Positions 33,737 through 45,794 are shown, counted from the stretch's first letter. The stretch: DNA of 64,000 nucleotides from Cladophialophora immunda (GCF_000835495.1 NW_015622541.1:1054001-1118000); one strand, 5' to 3'. Notes: a model not told the origin generated them from the letters alone. Numbers and translations are program-made.

Positions 33737-34996
33737 GTGACCGTCAGTATCAGACGGCAGAGGCGCGAGCTCCTCGTTGCGATGGCTTCTCCTCGTCGCA
33801 TAACGTACGGCTCTCCGCCAAATGAGGCAGGTTTGACTCTTCTCACGGATTCACTCGCAGCATCCTCTTTGTCCTCTACCACACCACGAGAGCAAAATGT
33901 GCCTCCTCTTGTGGATGAGACAGACAAAGCTCGGATGCGCATTCGCGTTCTCTTAGGCGGCCGAGATATTGGTCCCTCAGACAAGCCCGAGGAATTTGTG
34001 ATACCTGTATCCTCGTTTCACGAGCTGCTCAACGATCCGGAGGCGCAGTCGGACTTGGAAAGGCGAGTTCTTCCTTGTGTGATCTCTCACTGTCTACTAA
34101 CACTACGCGCACCTAGACTTAAGCGGAAAATCTCATATGACGCCCGCAAGTCAATCTTCACTATCTTCCCAATGACTGGCCAAATTCACGCCTCCGTTCT
34201 CGACTGGCTCGCTGTGGCCGCGAATCGCTCCCGTTACTCCATAGCTCCCTCAGCAAACGGACGGCCTCGTTTCGCCAATAACGCCAATTTCAATGATTTT
34301 GAAGGAGAATGGTCAGGTTCACTCCAAGCTCCGGACTTTGCCGTCTTTTGGAAAGACAATACCAGAAACCCTCTCCTGCACACCATTGTCGAAGTTGGTT
34401 GTTCCCAATCTCGAGACGCCCTACTCGGACTCCGAGACGCCTACATGAATGGAATACCCTGCCTCTCCAGATTCATCGGTATTAGCGTCATCGAGACACC
34501 CCCATACGCAAGCCCGATAAATATCGATATCGACGGCGTGAAGGAGTTTGATATGGCAGCCGTTCGATTCGATTCACCTCAGGGGCCATTCTGGTACAAG
34601 GAGGTTCAGTGGGTCGGGAAAATCACCCTTTCCTAGGAGGTTTGGGAGCGAGATCCGACAACCCGGGAACCAAAACGGATATTTGCGGCCAATATCGGTC
34701 CTGATACTGATATCAGCGAAATTCGCATTCCATTCTTCGAGATACCCGCGACGATCGCCCCCAATGCCGAGCCTGTTACCATCAAGCCGGCGGACATGCA
34801 CGACTTTTGGCGCCACGATCTCGATTTTGGGATCACGCTGGAGGCGAGGGTGCGGATGAACAAATGCGTGAAGTCAGTGAAGGAACAGAGAGAGGATGCA
34901 GCAAATATCGCCAAAGAGGATCTTCTCGCACGGAACAAGAGACAGAAGGACAATGAGGAGCGCACAAAGCGATGGAGGAATCGGCACCGAGGTTGA
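33737..34996 (+). pseudogene. PD-(D/E)XK-like fungal accessory protein interrupted by one stop codon
   Basis: A 299-codon frame ends at TAG 34634-34636, and the same frame then stays open for 120 more codons to 34996. The segment APDFAVFW, then IVEVGCSQSRDALLGL, then ETPPY is the pattern of a widespread fungal family I associate with a PD-(D/E)XK nuclease-like fold, with E-V-G in place of E-x-K. After the stop the text continues as family members do (EVWERDPTT, then FFEIP) and ends in a charged helix. The start may be 33737 or the inner ATG at 33782. The stop could have arisen from CAG by one C-to-T change. A truncated but functional protein is the alternative; function is unknown. Confidence 0.6.
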
Positions 34997-35480
34997 GTCG
35001 TCAGCCCACCAGTGTCTGGATCTCGCATCGCGTTCAACCATGGTGTCTACATAAGTGTCCACATTGTCGAAGAAAAGTGGCTCGACATTCAATTCTACCG
35101 GTGGCGTCCTCAGAGCGCGAAACGTTTGTTGGATGTCATCTTCCTCAATGTTCGTTACCAATAAGTGGAGTTTCTCGAGTTGAGCCTCAACAAGCTTGGA
35201 GATGACTTGGAGCAAGTCGTAGCAGAGGTTTACCATCCTATGAGCTGGAAATTCATCAACGACGTCTAAAAATGATGTAAATATCTTTGTCTATCCCAGA
35301 GATCGTTTCCCTCGTGGTTTCGTAGAGTTCATCGACCTTAGCATAGGAGTCCGAAAGCTCATGCCGTTCTGCGAGCTTGCGTATGGGCGGCGGAAAAATA
35401 TCCGCAGCGGGAGCTCAACTTCGTCGAGTACCACAAGGAATTTAACACCGGTGGAAGGGCGGGATGAGGCCCCGCGCCCC
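34990..35480 (-). pseudogene. Degraded gene fragment of unknown family
   Basis: Minus-strand peptide segments that look like one protein fall in different frames: KFLVVLDEVELPLRIFF, then KLAERHELSDSYAKVDELYE, then LVEAQLEKLHLLV and VEPLFFDNVDTYVD. A frame change occurs near 35385, and stops fall between the second and third segments near 35250. The family is not recognised. The pieces read like a helical cytoplasmic protein. The fragment overlaps the end of the convergent nuclease-like pseudogene by a few bases. Confidence 0.35.
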
Positions 35481-36251
35481 TGCAACGACCAGATATTCTA
35501 GAGCGCGCCACAACCAAATGAGCCGGTTGGCCGGGCGGGGAGCGTGTCAATGCTTCGGGTAATATCCTCTCTTTCTAGTTTCGTTCTGGACTGATTAGAA
35601 CCGGCGGTGTGGGTTTCGCAGGTAAGCTTTGCCGTCGTTGAAACAGGATTACTGTGGGCGATATCGATCTAGTCTACCCGCAACTATCACCTCGTATCCA
35701 GCGGAATCGAGTATTGCACCAACTTGCTTAGACACCTTACGGGCTCTCTGTGGCGCCTACGTAATCACGGCCACATGGAACCTTACAGCCTCAGCACCCT
35801 CCAAGGTGGGCACGCAATACAGTCGTCCACAATCAGCCGTTCGCCCAAACGTGGAACCTCTATTTGCCGTATTAAAAATGGGAGCACCCCCCACTTTTTC
35901 CCCATGTGGAAGGCAGCATCCAGATTCATATCTTATTATCCGGGGACCCCAAGGTGCCCTGAATCTGCGGGGTACTGAATGGAGCCTTTTGCCTATAGTT
36001 CTCCGTGTCTCAAGCGGCAGTTCACACCACCAGTGGTGTGCAGACAGGCAATACTGGCGACAACAATTTACCCGGGATGATATCAACGGGTTGCGATTCC
36101 CACAGCAGTGGACGGACTGGCCAGGAATTTTGTATAAATTCGAGATGGCCTGCCGGGTTGTCTCTGCCCGACGCTCTGTGCCTGCCTCACTTTGTGCTCA
36201 GATCATTGTGTTGTATTGGGTAGCAGGTGAAGCGTCAATACCTTTTTCAAG
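35481..36251. promoter_or_regulatory. Intergenic, upstream of sugar transporter
   Basis: About 0.77 kb. A CCCACTTTTTCCCCATGTGG-like stretch lies near 35890, and the plus strand is stop-rich. It presumably contains the transporter promoter. No gene was supported. Confidence 0.45.
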
Positions 36252-38295
36252 ATGGCAACGACACAAGAGGAAATGTCCAAGCTCATGGCCAACGTCACTC
36301 CGTGGTACAGGGACCCTGGTCGGAGAAAACTCTACGGCCTCTTGTTGATCGCGCTTCTTTCGGCGGCGACAAATGGCTATGATGGGTACGAGGCTGGGGC
36401 TCCTCGTCGATGGCCTGTGCTAACGGGTGTTCACAGCTCGCTCATGAACGGAGTGCAGTCTATCACTTACTACGAGAACTGTATGACTTTCTGGACATCA
36501 CCACTTCCCTCAGATCGTTGATTCAGGTTCAGACTTCCACCACCCTCACGGGTCCACGCAGGGTTTACTGAATGCTATACAAAGTGTGGGCGGGGTGGTC
36601 AGTGAGTGTATCCAACGCGGGATACCCACCCACCAGGGAGGCTGATTGCTGTCCACAGGTCTTATTCTGGCTCCATACAGCGCCGATTACGGTGGGCGCA
36701 AATGGACGATATTCCTCGGGTGTCTGATTGTTGTCATCGCCGGGATCCTTCAATGTGTCTCTGTGAACGTCCACATGTTCACTGCTGCTCGATTCTTGAG
36801 TAAGAGGAGGCCTCTAGACCCTTCGGCCCTCTGTCTCTGGTCGAAAATCTACTAATTCTTTGATAGTTGGCCTTGGATCAGGCTTCTCTGGCCTGGCGTC
36901 GCCGCTGCTCATCACCGAGCTTGCCCACCCTTGCGAGCGTGGCAAGATCACCGCCTTGTACAAGTATGTCTCTCATCATCCAGACCGCAGGTTCACAAGG
37001 GACTAACCCATCTTGCAGCACTCAATACTACTTCGGTGCCTTCCTTGGAGGCTGTAAGTCGAAATAAATCATCATGGGATTTCCCGCGCTGACATCGTTT
37101 TCAGGGATCACGTTTGGGACGCTATACATCAAGTCAAATTGGTCGTGGAGGCTTCCCAGCTTGCTGCAATCCGCACCTTCGTTCGTCCAAGTAATCCTGG
37201 TCATCTTGCTACCAGAGTCTCCTCGCTGGCTCATGTCTCGAGGCAAGGATGAACAGGCTCTCAGCATCCTCGCCAAGTACCATGCCAACGGCGATGCTGA
37301 GGACCCCCTCGTCCGTTTCCAATATGCTGAAATGAAGGCCTCGATCGTCCAAGGTGAACAAAAGGGACGTTGGTCCGATCTGCTCAGAACCCGTGAGTCC
37401 TCACCCACCCCAGATGTTGGCAGCGAGTTTGTCCTGACAGATCTACTTTCCGGCAGGTGGTAACCGCTACCGGGTCTTCATCTGCCTCTGCTGCGGCGTC
37501 TTCTCTCAGTTCTCCGGCACCAGCTTGACGGCGTACTACCTGCACAACATCCTGGAAAACATCGGCATTGACAGCCCGAACTACCAGAACATGCTCAACG
37601 GATTCATCCTGATGGTCAACATGTTTGAGGCTTGGTTCTGGGCCTGCATGGTTGACCGTTGCGGCCGTCGTCCACTCTTCTTGATCGCCTCCAGCGGCAT
37701 GTGCTGCACCTTCGCCATCTGGATCGGCTTGACCGCCAGCCAGCTCCAGCACCCGAAGCAGCTTGGATTTGGAAAGGGGGTCATCGCCATGATTTTCTTC
37801 CACAACTTTTTCTACAACTTTGCCTGGTATGTTGCTGGCGATCTGTTCTTTTTTTTCAATCGTGACTGACCCTTGTGTGACATCAGGATTTCCCTCAACG
37901 TCGCCTACCCGCTTGAGATTCTCAGCTTCAAGATCCGTGCCAACGGTCTGTTCATGCAGGGCCTTGCCACCAATATCTGCCTGGCCCTGTCTCAATACAT
38001 CATCCCGATCGGCATTGACGCTGGCAGCTGGAAGTTCTACTTCTTTTTCGAAGGCTGGCTGATCATCCAGCTTGTCACTGTCTACTTCTTCTTCATCGAG
38101 ACCCGGGGCGCCACCCTCGAGGAAATCAACCGGACCTTCGACGGTGCCGATGCAGTCGAGGAGATCAAACAAAAGGCCAACCAGGCCATAGGTGTCGGGG
38201 ACATCACCGAGATTGGCGTTTCTAGAAAGGGCGGGGACGACGGGGTCGGTGTCGAGATCACTCATGTGGATGAGATTCACGAGAAGTCTGGGTAG
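36252..38295 (+). CDS. MFS sugar transporter (hexose/lactose permease-like)
   Basis: Plasma-membrane proton-coupled sugar importer of the major facilitator superfamily. Nine exons (36252-36385, 36437-36480, 36533-36601, 36659-36799, 36867-36963, 37019-37053, 37105-37392, 37457-37826, 37887-38295) join in frame to 528 residues, the usual size. TM1 (LYGLLLIALLSAATNGYDG) is followed by the DYGGRK loop 2-3 motif and an ERGK loop. The sugar-porter signature PESPRWL follows TM6, and DRCGRRPLF lies in the second half. The late loop ETRGATLEEI (cf. PETKGxxLEE) closes the fold. The cytoplasmic tail is charged. In composition it resembles the fungal lactose-permease-like branch, but substrate cannot be told from sequence alone. 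Confidence 0.92.
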
Positions 38296-41200
38296 GCTGA
38301 TCTTACCGAGTCCACGCACGAGGCCAGGGACACCGGTGGGCGACTGAACAAACTGCCAGTTAGTCCTCCTAAAGGTTGAAGGTTCCGGCAGTTCTGCTGG
38401 TCTCCCTCGAGTGATGGGGCAGAAATCCCAGAGTATTTTAGGCTATTAGTACCCCATAGTGAGATATGGCGAGTCGTTCAGATGCTCCGTTCCGAATTCG
38501 TGAATCGCTCGCGACTTATCTGCGCCCTACCAAACCAAGCTCCCTTCATTTTCGCGCCAAACGGGCATATGCAGCCATCTGGCTTTCATCAACATGCCGC
38601 TGCTAGGCTGAAGCATACCCGCAATAGATGGTTTCGCATCCCATGCCTTTGATATGAGCCGCCATGCCGTGATTTGATTCCATGCTTAGCTGAAGAATGC
38701 AGTGACGTTGCCGGCTATGATCACCGCTCCCACACGTGCGAGATGTTCCGTCCGCAGATGGGTGCCCCCCGTGACAGCATCCCGACTGGCTGATCGAGGG
38801 CTCTGCATATACCAGCGGACAGGCACCTTGACACGTATACGGATCTTGAGCAATTCTATTTTAACCGGCGTAGACTGGTTTCCTGTCTTGGGATCTTCGC
38901 AGGACAATGTCATTTGTCCTCGTTATCTGCCCGACCGGTTTCGAAAAATCTGAGGTCCGGGACGTTTCTTCTAGTAAGTCCATGATTGCACGTAACCGCG
39001 CTTCTTGGTTTTCGAAGCCCAGAGAAATCAGGTCTTCGTTCGGAGGGTTCTTCGTGGATGCATCCACGAAACCAGCCAGCTGCATCTCCAATACCGGCAG
39101 ACGACGCCTCCCACTCAACAGGCCGACAACCATATACAAATTGACAAACCCGTGACTCGAGGTGTCAGCTCATGCAATCTGCCGTGTGTCTGTGCAAAAG
39201 GTCCCAGACGATGCACGGGATCAAGCAATCGCCAAACAACGTGCATTGTTCAATCCACCGTGACGGCCACTCACAGGCACCGATTTTTCAGACCGCTCTG
39301 TGGATGCTTGCATGGTGGCGGGGTGCATGGTGCACATGCAGCTACTGGGGAAATGCGGTCTGGCGAACGAACGTTACATTCTCTGGGACTTTTGGCGCTG
39401 TGGCGTGGGGTTTCTTCCAAGTGTTGCATGTGCTGTGCCACTGGGCACAGCCTCACCCGGTAGTCATCAGCTCCGCCAATCAGGCGGCGAGATATGCTTT
39501 TTTTTCGCTCGTTAGTTTTTCTGTGTCCTTTTGTTCCATATTCTGTGGCACAAACGGCTATAGACCAGATGCCATAGTCTGTCGGAATTTTCCAACGGGA
39601 TGTACCATCGCCTCAGGTCACGACACAGGCGCCTCAGATGCCCGTCGATGACGTCGCGAGATGACTTTGAGACACCACTTCGCCCTTGGCCATGACAAAC
39701 GAGACTAAGAAGATCTGTAGCGTCAACTCGATCATACAACAACGTACGATCATAATTCAGCTTGGTGCATACTGCTGTAGAGAACAATGAGACTGGGTCT
39801 CAGTTTGTAGGTATCCACGGAGGCGAAGAGTCAGAAAGTTAGGACTAGAGGCTGTGATGGGCGTAAATCAATGTTGTGCGAGAAGAGTGTGTGTGCCCTC
39901 CATTGCTCCTCATCGTTTTGCCAGGCAGATCGCGGTGGTTTCGATGGCACACCATTGGAAACCAATGGACAATACCTCGTGATGACCGGTGCTTCGCTAC
40001 TCATCGGAGGTCCCACCAGCAGAAATACGAAGCTCAACCCGCGAGAGCTGTATGCGGGAATTGGATTTTTCGATTTGTCGTCGAGGGAAAAATGCATTCG
40101 AATCAGTCATGAATACAGCAACAAGAAGATATGGTGCCACTTGCATCCCAGTCAGGACAAGAAATCTATGATCACCTCTGAAGTCAGTATGAAACTTGCA
40201 AGATAGTGGAGGCCAAGGTGCCTGTGACAAGAGGGACTGGGCTCAAATGAAATTGACTCTTTCCCTCTTGGGGCACTGTATACACTGCGTATCTCTGCTT
40301 TGCGCACATCGTCCCGCTCGATCGGGTCTTCGAAAAAGCCTTATCTACACCGGCATGGGTCAGTCGAAGTCGACCGCCTTCATGAATGATCGAGTTGACC
40401 ATACACTGTCCAGGGTCTGGCCGAGAATGGAAAACTTTCGACGATGTTGGCACACAAGCGAGAAAAAAAGGATGGGAAAGTCCTTTTTTGGGGGCCAGTA
40501 AAGGGATTTCATCCATGATCTGAAGATCTGAGCCTGATGTTTGAGCTAAAGCAGGGGTCAGGATCTACCCTGCCTCTCCTAATGGTAGGCTCAATCAACC
40601 TCCAGCAGCGCAGTAATATACATCCCTACTGAGAGGGCAAAAGGCTAGCTTAGCGAGCCGCTGCCGATCCACGCCTCGAACCAGGCACAGGCTCTTGGGC
40701 CATTGAAAGTTTGGAAGCGAAGCGCGGGTTGTCAACACGCTAGGGCCTCTCACTAGGTTCCAGCTCAGCCTACCAGGCAGCATTGAGGTGAAGGGTGCAG
40801 TTGAACCACTTCCTACTGCACTGGGGAATTCGGCGTATTGCATATGGATTATTCCCCGGACCTTCACACTGGAAAACGGTTCTAGGTAGGCAGGACGTTG
40901 TTGTGCCCAGTATATGCCCCGATGGACCGGGGATGTTGTCCAACGATGACCCGGATAGGAAACAGAGCAGCCCACGCCCTGGCTCGTCTTCTCCTATTCG
41001 GAACGTCCCTGACCCGTTCTGTCGATCCGAACCAATTGGGAGATTATTCTGGGTGGAGTATGGAGCATCGTAGCCTAATCAAACGAGCTTCCTAGCGCCA
41101 CTCTCCCCCACCTTTTCCTCTGCTCGGTATGGGGGAACTTGATAATGGGACGTGCCGTTAGACTTTGGGGTTCCAAACTCGGACCGTGAGCTTCGCGCAT

Positions 41201-41483
41201 AGGTCGAAGCATTTCTGGAACTAGTTTGTGTCAGTTCGTCCTTCCCGCCAGTCCTTGATGCCTCTCACAAGAAACATAATTTGGACGGGGAAATTAAGTA
41301 AACAGTTTTCCCCGGCGTTGTTGGGGCCACGACGTCAGTGCGAGACTCTTCATCCCATGGGAGGCGCGGAGCCGGGAATCTATATATACATCAACGTCGA
41401 CACGAAGTCCCATTGTGAGAGTAGGACAACTTCATCCAACCCAACACCACATACACTCGCTTTCTACACAGTACCAGCTCACC
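38296..41483. other. 3.2 kb gene-poor stretch
   Basis: No supportable gene. The minus-strand frame at 38861-39139 contains a peptide-like stretch (LRAIMDLLEETSRTSDF) but no partner exon. A TATA box at its right end belongs to the next gene and is listed separately. Confidence 0.4.
41381..41388 (+). promoter_or_regulatory. TATA box of Thr-rich secreted protein gene
   Basis: TATATATA about 100 bases upstream of the ATG at 41484, in a typical position for a regulated fungal promoter. Confidence 0.5.
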
Positions 41484-42389
41484 ATGGCGACCACTCGGGG
41501 ATCCTCTCCGTCCACTCTTTTGTTCGCTCTTTTCTCCATCCTGTCCGGCGTGTCCTTGACCATTGCAGCCGTGGTTCCCAACCCAGGGCCGAACGATATC
41601 TGTTTCAGCGGTGTCTACTCGACCCTTGCTCCGTTCGCTCCCGTCCAGACCTATTGCGTCTCTTACTATCCGGCCCTATGCACCCAAGGTGTCCTTGACC
41701 GCCGGGCTCTTCCCAAGCCGCAACATCTTGCGCGCGCTGAGCCCACCCCAGATCCCAGGGATCAGCTTTGGTCATCCGTCAGAGCCGGTCCGATAGATGT
41801 GATCACCACCCTGTGCTCTTGCGCACAGACACCAACCCCCTGCCCACCAGCCGAGACCACTCCTACCTCTACGGATGTGGCGACGATTTCCGCTACCGTG
41901 CCTACTACCACGACGACATCGGAAACTACCACTACTACCACCACCACCACCACCACAACAACCACAACGACAACAACAACCACCACCACCACTACCACTA
42001 CCACTACCACTACAACCACAACCCCGCCTGCTGCTCCAGCTCCTACCTGCGGAAGCCCGGGAAGCTGCGAGGCCTTCACCAACTGCGGCGGCAGCGATAC
42101 CTGTTACTGCTTCGGGGACAGCGACCTCGTCAACGCCTACTGCGTGGAAGACCAGTCTTGTGTCGACGCCGTGCCATGCGACACGGACTCGGACTGCCCG
42201 GGCGCGGTCTGCGTCTCAGCCAGTAACTGCTGCGGTTTCTCCTACTGCGCTGTCGGCTGTGGAGCGGCGCCGACCAAGAGGTCCGTGGCCTTCTCCTTCT
42301 CGGGCAACGAGACCGAAGAGGACGCCGGTGCGCACCGGGACATTCGCCGCGACTCGGTCCTCTTTGGATCTGGGTCCTACGATGCTTAG
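41484..42389 (+). CDS. Secreted Thr-rich, Cys-rich cell-surface protein
   Basis: 301 residues, one exon. The ATG at 41484 is followed by a signal peptide (hydrophobic LLFALFSILSGVSLTIAA). The mature N-terminal part has paired cysteines (CFSG, YYPALCTQG, TLCSCAQ). A tract of about 35 near-continuous threonines follows, likely a heavily O-mannosylated rigid stalk. The C-terminal domain has about 14 cysteines, including CGGSDTCYCF, CDTDSDCPGAVC and SNCCGFSYC, similar to small disulfide-rich EGF/WAP-like folds. No GPI-anchor hydrophobic tail is seen, so a secreted or wall-bound location is inferred. Function is unknown. Two other Thr-rich secreted proteins in this window share the signal peptide plus Thr-stalk plan but not the C-terminal domain. 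Confidence 0.82.
   Translation: MATTRGSSPSTLLFALFSILSGVSLTIAAVVPNPGPNDICFSGVYSTLAPFAPVQTYCVSYYPALCTQGVLDRRALPKPQHLARAEPTPDPRDQLWSSVRAGPIDVITTLCSCAQTPTPCPPAETTPTSTDVATISATVPTTTTTSETTTTTTTTTTTTTTTTTTTTTTTTTTTTTTTTTPPAAPAPTCGSPGSCEAFTNCGGSDTCYCFGDSDLVNAYCVEDQSCVDAVPCDTDSDCPGAVCVSASNCCGFSYCAVGCGAAPTKRSVAFSFSGNETEEDAGAHRDIRRDSVLFGSGSYDA
41918..42024 (+). repeat. (ACN)n trinucleotide tract coding poly-Thr
   Basis: Imperfect ACC/ACA/ACT triplet repeat giving an almost uninterrupted threonine run. Such tracts change length by replication slippage. The long Val-rich open frame on the opposite strand is only its shadow. Confidence 0.85.
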
Positions 42390-43297
42390 TCGGTGCCGCA
42401 CCGATTATTTGGAGAGAGGGGACGAGGAACTTAATAGCCCAATAATAGTGTTTAATTCTAGTCAGGGGAGGCGAAGACCGCTTTTGACCTTATATGAGGT
42501 CTAGCAGAGCCATTAATAATTGAATATCATTTTACTCTTTCTGTCTGGTGCTCAACTTCTCGTGGAGCCTATCTATCCCATCATCTTTTTACCAATCTCG
42601 CCCACAAAGCCCATGATTTGGTTTACTCTTGGAAAGGGGGGTAATCGGATTCATTCTTCTAGTGCCGTCACTTCCCCTGCGTCTGCTAGTCCACATACGA
42701 TAGAAAGAGGATGTTGCCAGAACCAAGATATCAGCCGTATTAATATTATAGATTGGGAACCGACCCAAAGAAGTCGACACATACAGTGGGCAGGCTGCCT
42801 AGGAGAAATAGTTCGCAGTGGGGCAAGTGCGGAGCGTGCCGATGTTGGCAACTTCTTCCTGAGCACGGTGATTCGATGTTGCTCGGCCAGTTATATTTGA
42901 GATCCTCTCGGCGGACCAGAACAAGATTGGAAAGCGAAGCGCGCCTCGTGGATGTTCTAACTCCAGTGTTCCGTTATGTTGTTCTTGGAACGCATCGGGA
43001 AGTTCAGTCAGAAAGCGAAGGACGGCCATGTATTGTATCGGCCAAAGGGTCAGGGCCACAGCGATGCCCAAGGCTCCAGGCAAGATAGAATATGCCCCGT
43101 AGCTTGGCCAATAAAAGGGCGCCTCGGAAGGACGTTGACAGAGAGCTTGATGTGCAAATGGAGCACCTGCATACTCGGGATTTGTGACCACAGTAAAGCA
43201 GAAGGATACTTAACGACCTGGGGTACAGTGCAGAAATTTGATGGTGACTCAAAGTGCTCCCCCCAGAAGACGAAAGACGCAAGGAGCATCTCCTGCA
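42390..43297. other. Convergent intergenic region
   Basis: About 0.9 kb between the 3' ends of the Thr-rich gene and the class II aldolase gene. AT-rich around 42500-42560. No gene was supported. Confidence 0.45.
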
Positions 43298-44401
43298 TTA
43301 GACGTTATTGGTATACAAACTGTCGTTTTCGACCTCCTTCAGCCACAGACCCCACGGCCGATCTGAAGTTGCCCCAATGGACACTTCACAGTCCTGTGCT
43401 TGCTGAGCAGTTAAGGGCTCGAAAGCACCTATCCCATCATTTCCAGTTGCGCCGGTCCATGCGCTGGCTTCATTTCCAGGAAACCCATCAAATGCGCCTC
43501 TCAACAACATTGCCGTAGTCTGTGCTTTGGCATTGGACTGAGTGAAGATGGCCTGAAAAACCGCGGTCTGGATATCAAGAGCAGCAGTGGTGAAGCCGTG
43601 GCGGCGCATCAGCACAACATTGTAATCCGGCATCGAGACTGGGGGGTCGGCAGACTCATTTGTCTTTGTCAGGAATGTCTTGGCTAGATCTTCTCCAAGT
43701 TTCGGGGTGCGAATCAACAAGTCGTGCGGCTCGGTCGCATTATAGGAGTTCTCGACGTCGTACAGCGGCGCGGGATCAGAACCGAGAAAGCCTGCCATGT
43801 GGTACACAGCCCTTAGCGGAACTCCGGCGATAGCGTAGGGGAGAACATCCTCGCTGTGGCTGTGAACCACACAGGCGATATCTGGATAACGCTTGTACAT
43901 CTCGCCATGGATATATCGCTCAATGTAGCCCTTGGGAGCATCAGGATCAACAGCCATAGAGTCATTCACACGATATTGAACAAGATTGCTTGCATTGCTG
44001 ACGAGTGCCGGTGCCATGTTGGCAGACATGAGGTAGGTCGATGCGTCGATCGGATGCCTAGCAGAAATGTGGCCATAGGCGTCAAGAACCGACGTGAAGT
44101 GCAAGATGTGGTTCGCAGATATGAGATCACGCTGAATCTGACGGTTGATTTTGTCATTGGTTCATTCTTCAAGCCCAGGAAGTCCAGGAAAATGGCACCG
44201 CAACAGTGATAGCACTGGCAATGGTCACTTACTTGTGTAAGGTTTACCATCTTGAGCACCTGCCTCGGACGTAGCAGACGAATGCCGGAGGTTTCGAAGA
44301 TTTGTGCTGTTATGCGGCTCTGGGGACGAGGAAGGAAGTAGATAGCTCTGACATCGAAGCTGGCACAGGAAAGAGGAGAAAATGATGAAGTTCAACAGCA
44401 T
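43298..44401 (-). CDS. Class II aldolase/adducin domain protein, probably secreted; 5' structure unresolved
   Basis: The main exon (43298 to about 44135) encodes the whole class II aldolase/adducin fold. It has ANHILHFTSVLDAYGHISARHP at its start, zinc-ligand histidines in VVHSHSEDVL, and MRRHGFTT near the C-terminal third. Family members are metal-dependent aldolases, epimerases or decarboxylases; the substrate here is unknown. An upstream frame from the ATG at 44401 supplies a signal-peptide-like start (MLLNFIIFSSFLC) and ends at GTAAGT (about 44233). That donor leaves one base of a codon, while the only acceptors before the fold (CGTCAG, ATTCAG) need phase 0, so I could not join them in frame. 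Either an extra exon or another start is missing from my model, or the gene has a frameshift. Confidence 0.7.
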
Positions 44402-45041
44402 ACAGAGTTGTTTATTCGTGCCCGCATCTTTCGGTTTCTCTCCATTCGCCAACACCGACAAACTTGGAAACGACATGTTGATCACAGGGTTTCACTGCTT
44501 GGCGGTGTGACGCGGGTGTCTAGCTCGGCAAGTCTCTTAGCTGAGGCGTGGTGTCTGGGCGACAAGCATTGGCAAAGGGGATGTCCTTCATCCATACTCG
44601 GACATGTCCATTTGCCTGCACTCACAGTAGATGGCAGCAAGCTTCGAGAACTTGCAGCTTGATAATTCAATATCCTCCATGTCATGGTTGAGTCACAATT
44701 CCCTCAGCATGGTGCTCTCGCCTGTCAAATGAAACCATCAACACACTTCCACATGTCGAAGGAGCTCAACACCCAGATTTCGAAGGTCTGTGCTGGATGA
44801 CGGCACTCGGCGATGGAGACAGCACCCAGAAGGTTAGTCCGGCTGAAGCATTCGTACGATGATGATTCCCTGGAGGAAAGGAGGCTTCGCCAAGTCGAGG
44901 TTGAGATGGTTGCACTCGTCACTTGAAGACATGTAACTCATAGGAGAATTCGCTGGCAGGCATTGGGACAGAGGCCCTTCCTCAATCAGCCCAAAGCCAA
45001 AATGGTCAGAACTGGTCATTCATGTCGAAGCCCAGTCGTCT
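44402..45041. other. Intergenic between aldolase-like gene and MRT4
   Basis: About 0.64 kb holding the promoter side of the aldolase-like gene and the 3' flank of MRT4. No gene was supported. Confidence 0.45.
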
Positions 45042-45794
45042 TCACGAAACCTTGGTGTCGTCAACTTCCATGGCTCCGAGCTCCCTGACGGTCGACGTGT
45101 TCTTGTCGAATACAGCTCTAAGGCCGATCCTGAACTCAGACATCCGCACACCCAGAATCTTCAAGATGGAGGTTTGTCTTGAGTCGAGCGTTTCTCCTTC
45201 TTTGCAGACAAGGTATCCCTCTTCTTCGTCCATCGAACCCTCCGGGTGCTCTTCCAACACCACCTTGCCCTTGACGAGGCGAGTGGGAATTCCTAGTTTT
45301 CGGAGAGTTGGTTCAATCTGGACTGGCAACGGATCATCCTCGCCGCCTTCCACGCCATACTGAGTATGAATCTCTCCTGGTGGTATTCTGACATCCCGGG
45401 TCGCAATGCTGCCACTCCGAGCAAAGTCTTGATTCAGCCAATCTGCAAAGTATTCTTCGATGTGTGTAGGTTCCTGATCTGTGAAGAGAAGACCGACTTC
45501 GCCTTTCACGTACGGCTCCAATGCACTGACCCCCGGTACACACTCGGTTTCCACTGTATGTCCTAGTCCCACCATCAAGACCTTGTTCTTTCCCATCATT
45601 ATCCTGGAGTCATTGAAGTCCGCTCTGACCTGTTTGAGGAAATTGTTGCGAGTGTTTTGGACGTCAAACACCCAAATGTAGGAGTACTTTTCGGCGGCAT
45701 CGTGAACATTTGCAGCAAGCCGGCGGACCAGCTCCTTCCTGTTTTTCCGCACCTTCGACGTTGGGACGACTCTATTTCGCTTCGACGGAGGCAT
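45042..45794 (-). CDS. MRT4: Ribosome assembly factor Mrt4 (L10/P0-like)
   Basis: Nucleolar 60S assembly factor, a paralogue of stalk protein P0 that occupies the P0 site on pre-60S particles and is later exchanged for it. One exon of 250 residues. The ATG at 45794 was chosen because MPPSKRNRVVPTSKVRKN is the typical Mrt4 start; the frame is open further upstream but into leader sequence. The conserved blocks are WVFDVQNTRNNFLKQVR, GKNKVLMVGLG, GEVGLLFTDQEP and the C-terminal IPTRLVKGKVVLE, in the order expected. Length matches yeast Mrt4 (about 236). No introns. Confidence 0.95.
   Translation of the reverse strand: MPPSKRNRVVPTSKVRKNRKELVRRLAANVHDAAEKYSYIWVFDVQNTRNNFLKQVRADFNDSRIMMGKNKVLMVGLGHTVETECVPGVSALEPYVKGEVGLLFTDQEPTHIEEYFADWLNQDFARSGSIATRDVRIPPGEIHTQYGVEGGEDDPLPVQIEPTLRKLGIPTRLVKGKVVLEEHPEGSMDEEEGYLVCKEGETLDSRQTSILKILGVRMSEFRIGLRAVFDKNTSTVRELGAMEVDDTKVS

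Noticed and set aside
34620..34670. Intron that would remove the TAG in the nuclease-like gene
   Set aside because: Candidate introns are 28 bp (too short) or 43 bp (which shifts to a frame with no family resemblance).
41762..42082. Val-rich open frame opposite the Thr-rich gene
   Set aside because: Shadow of the ACN triplet repeat. The same applies to the Val-rich frames at 55199-55936 and 59174-59581.
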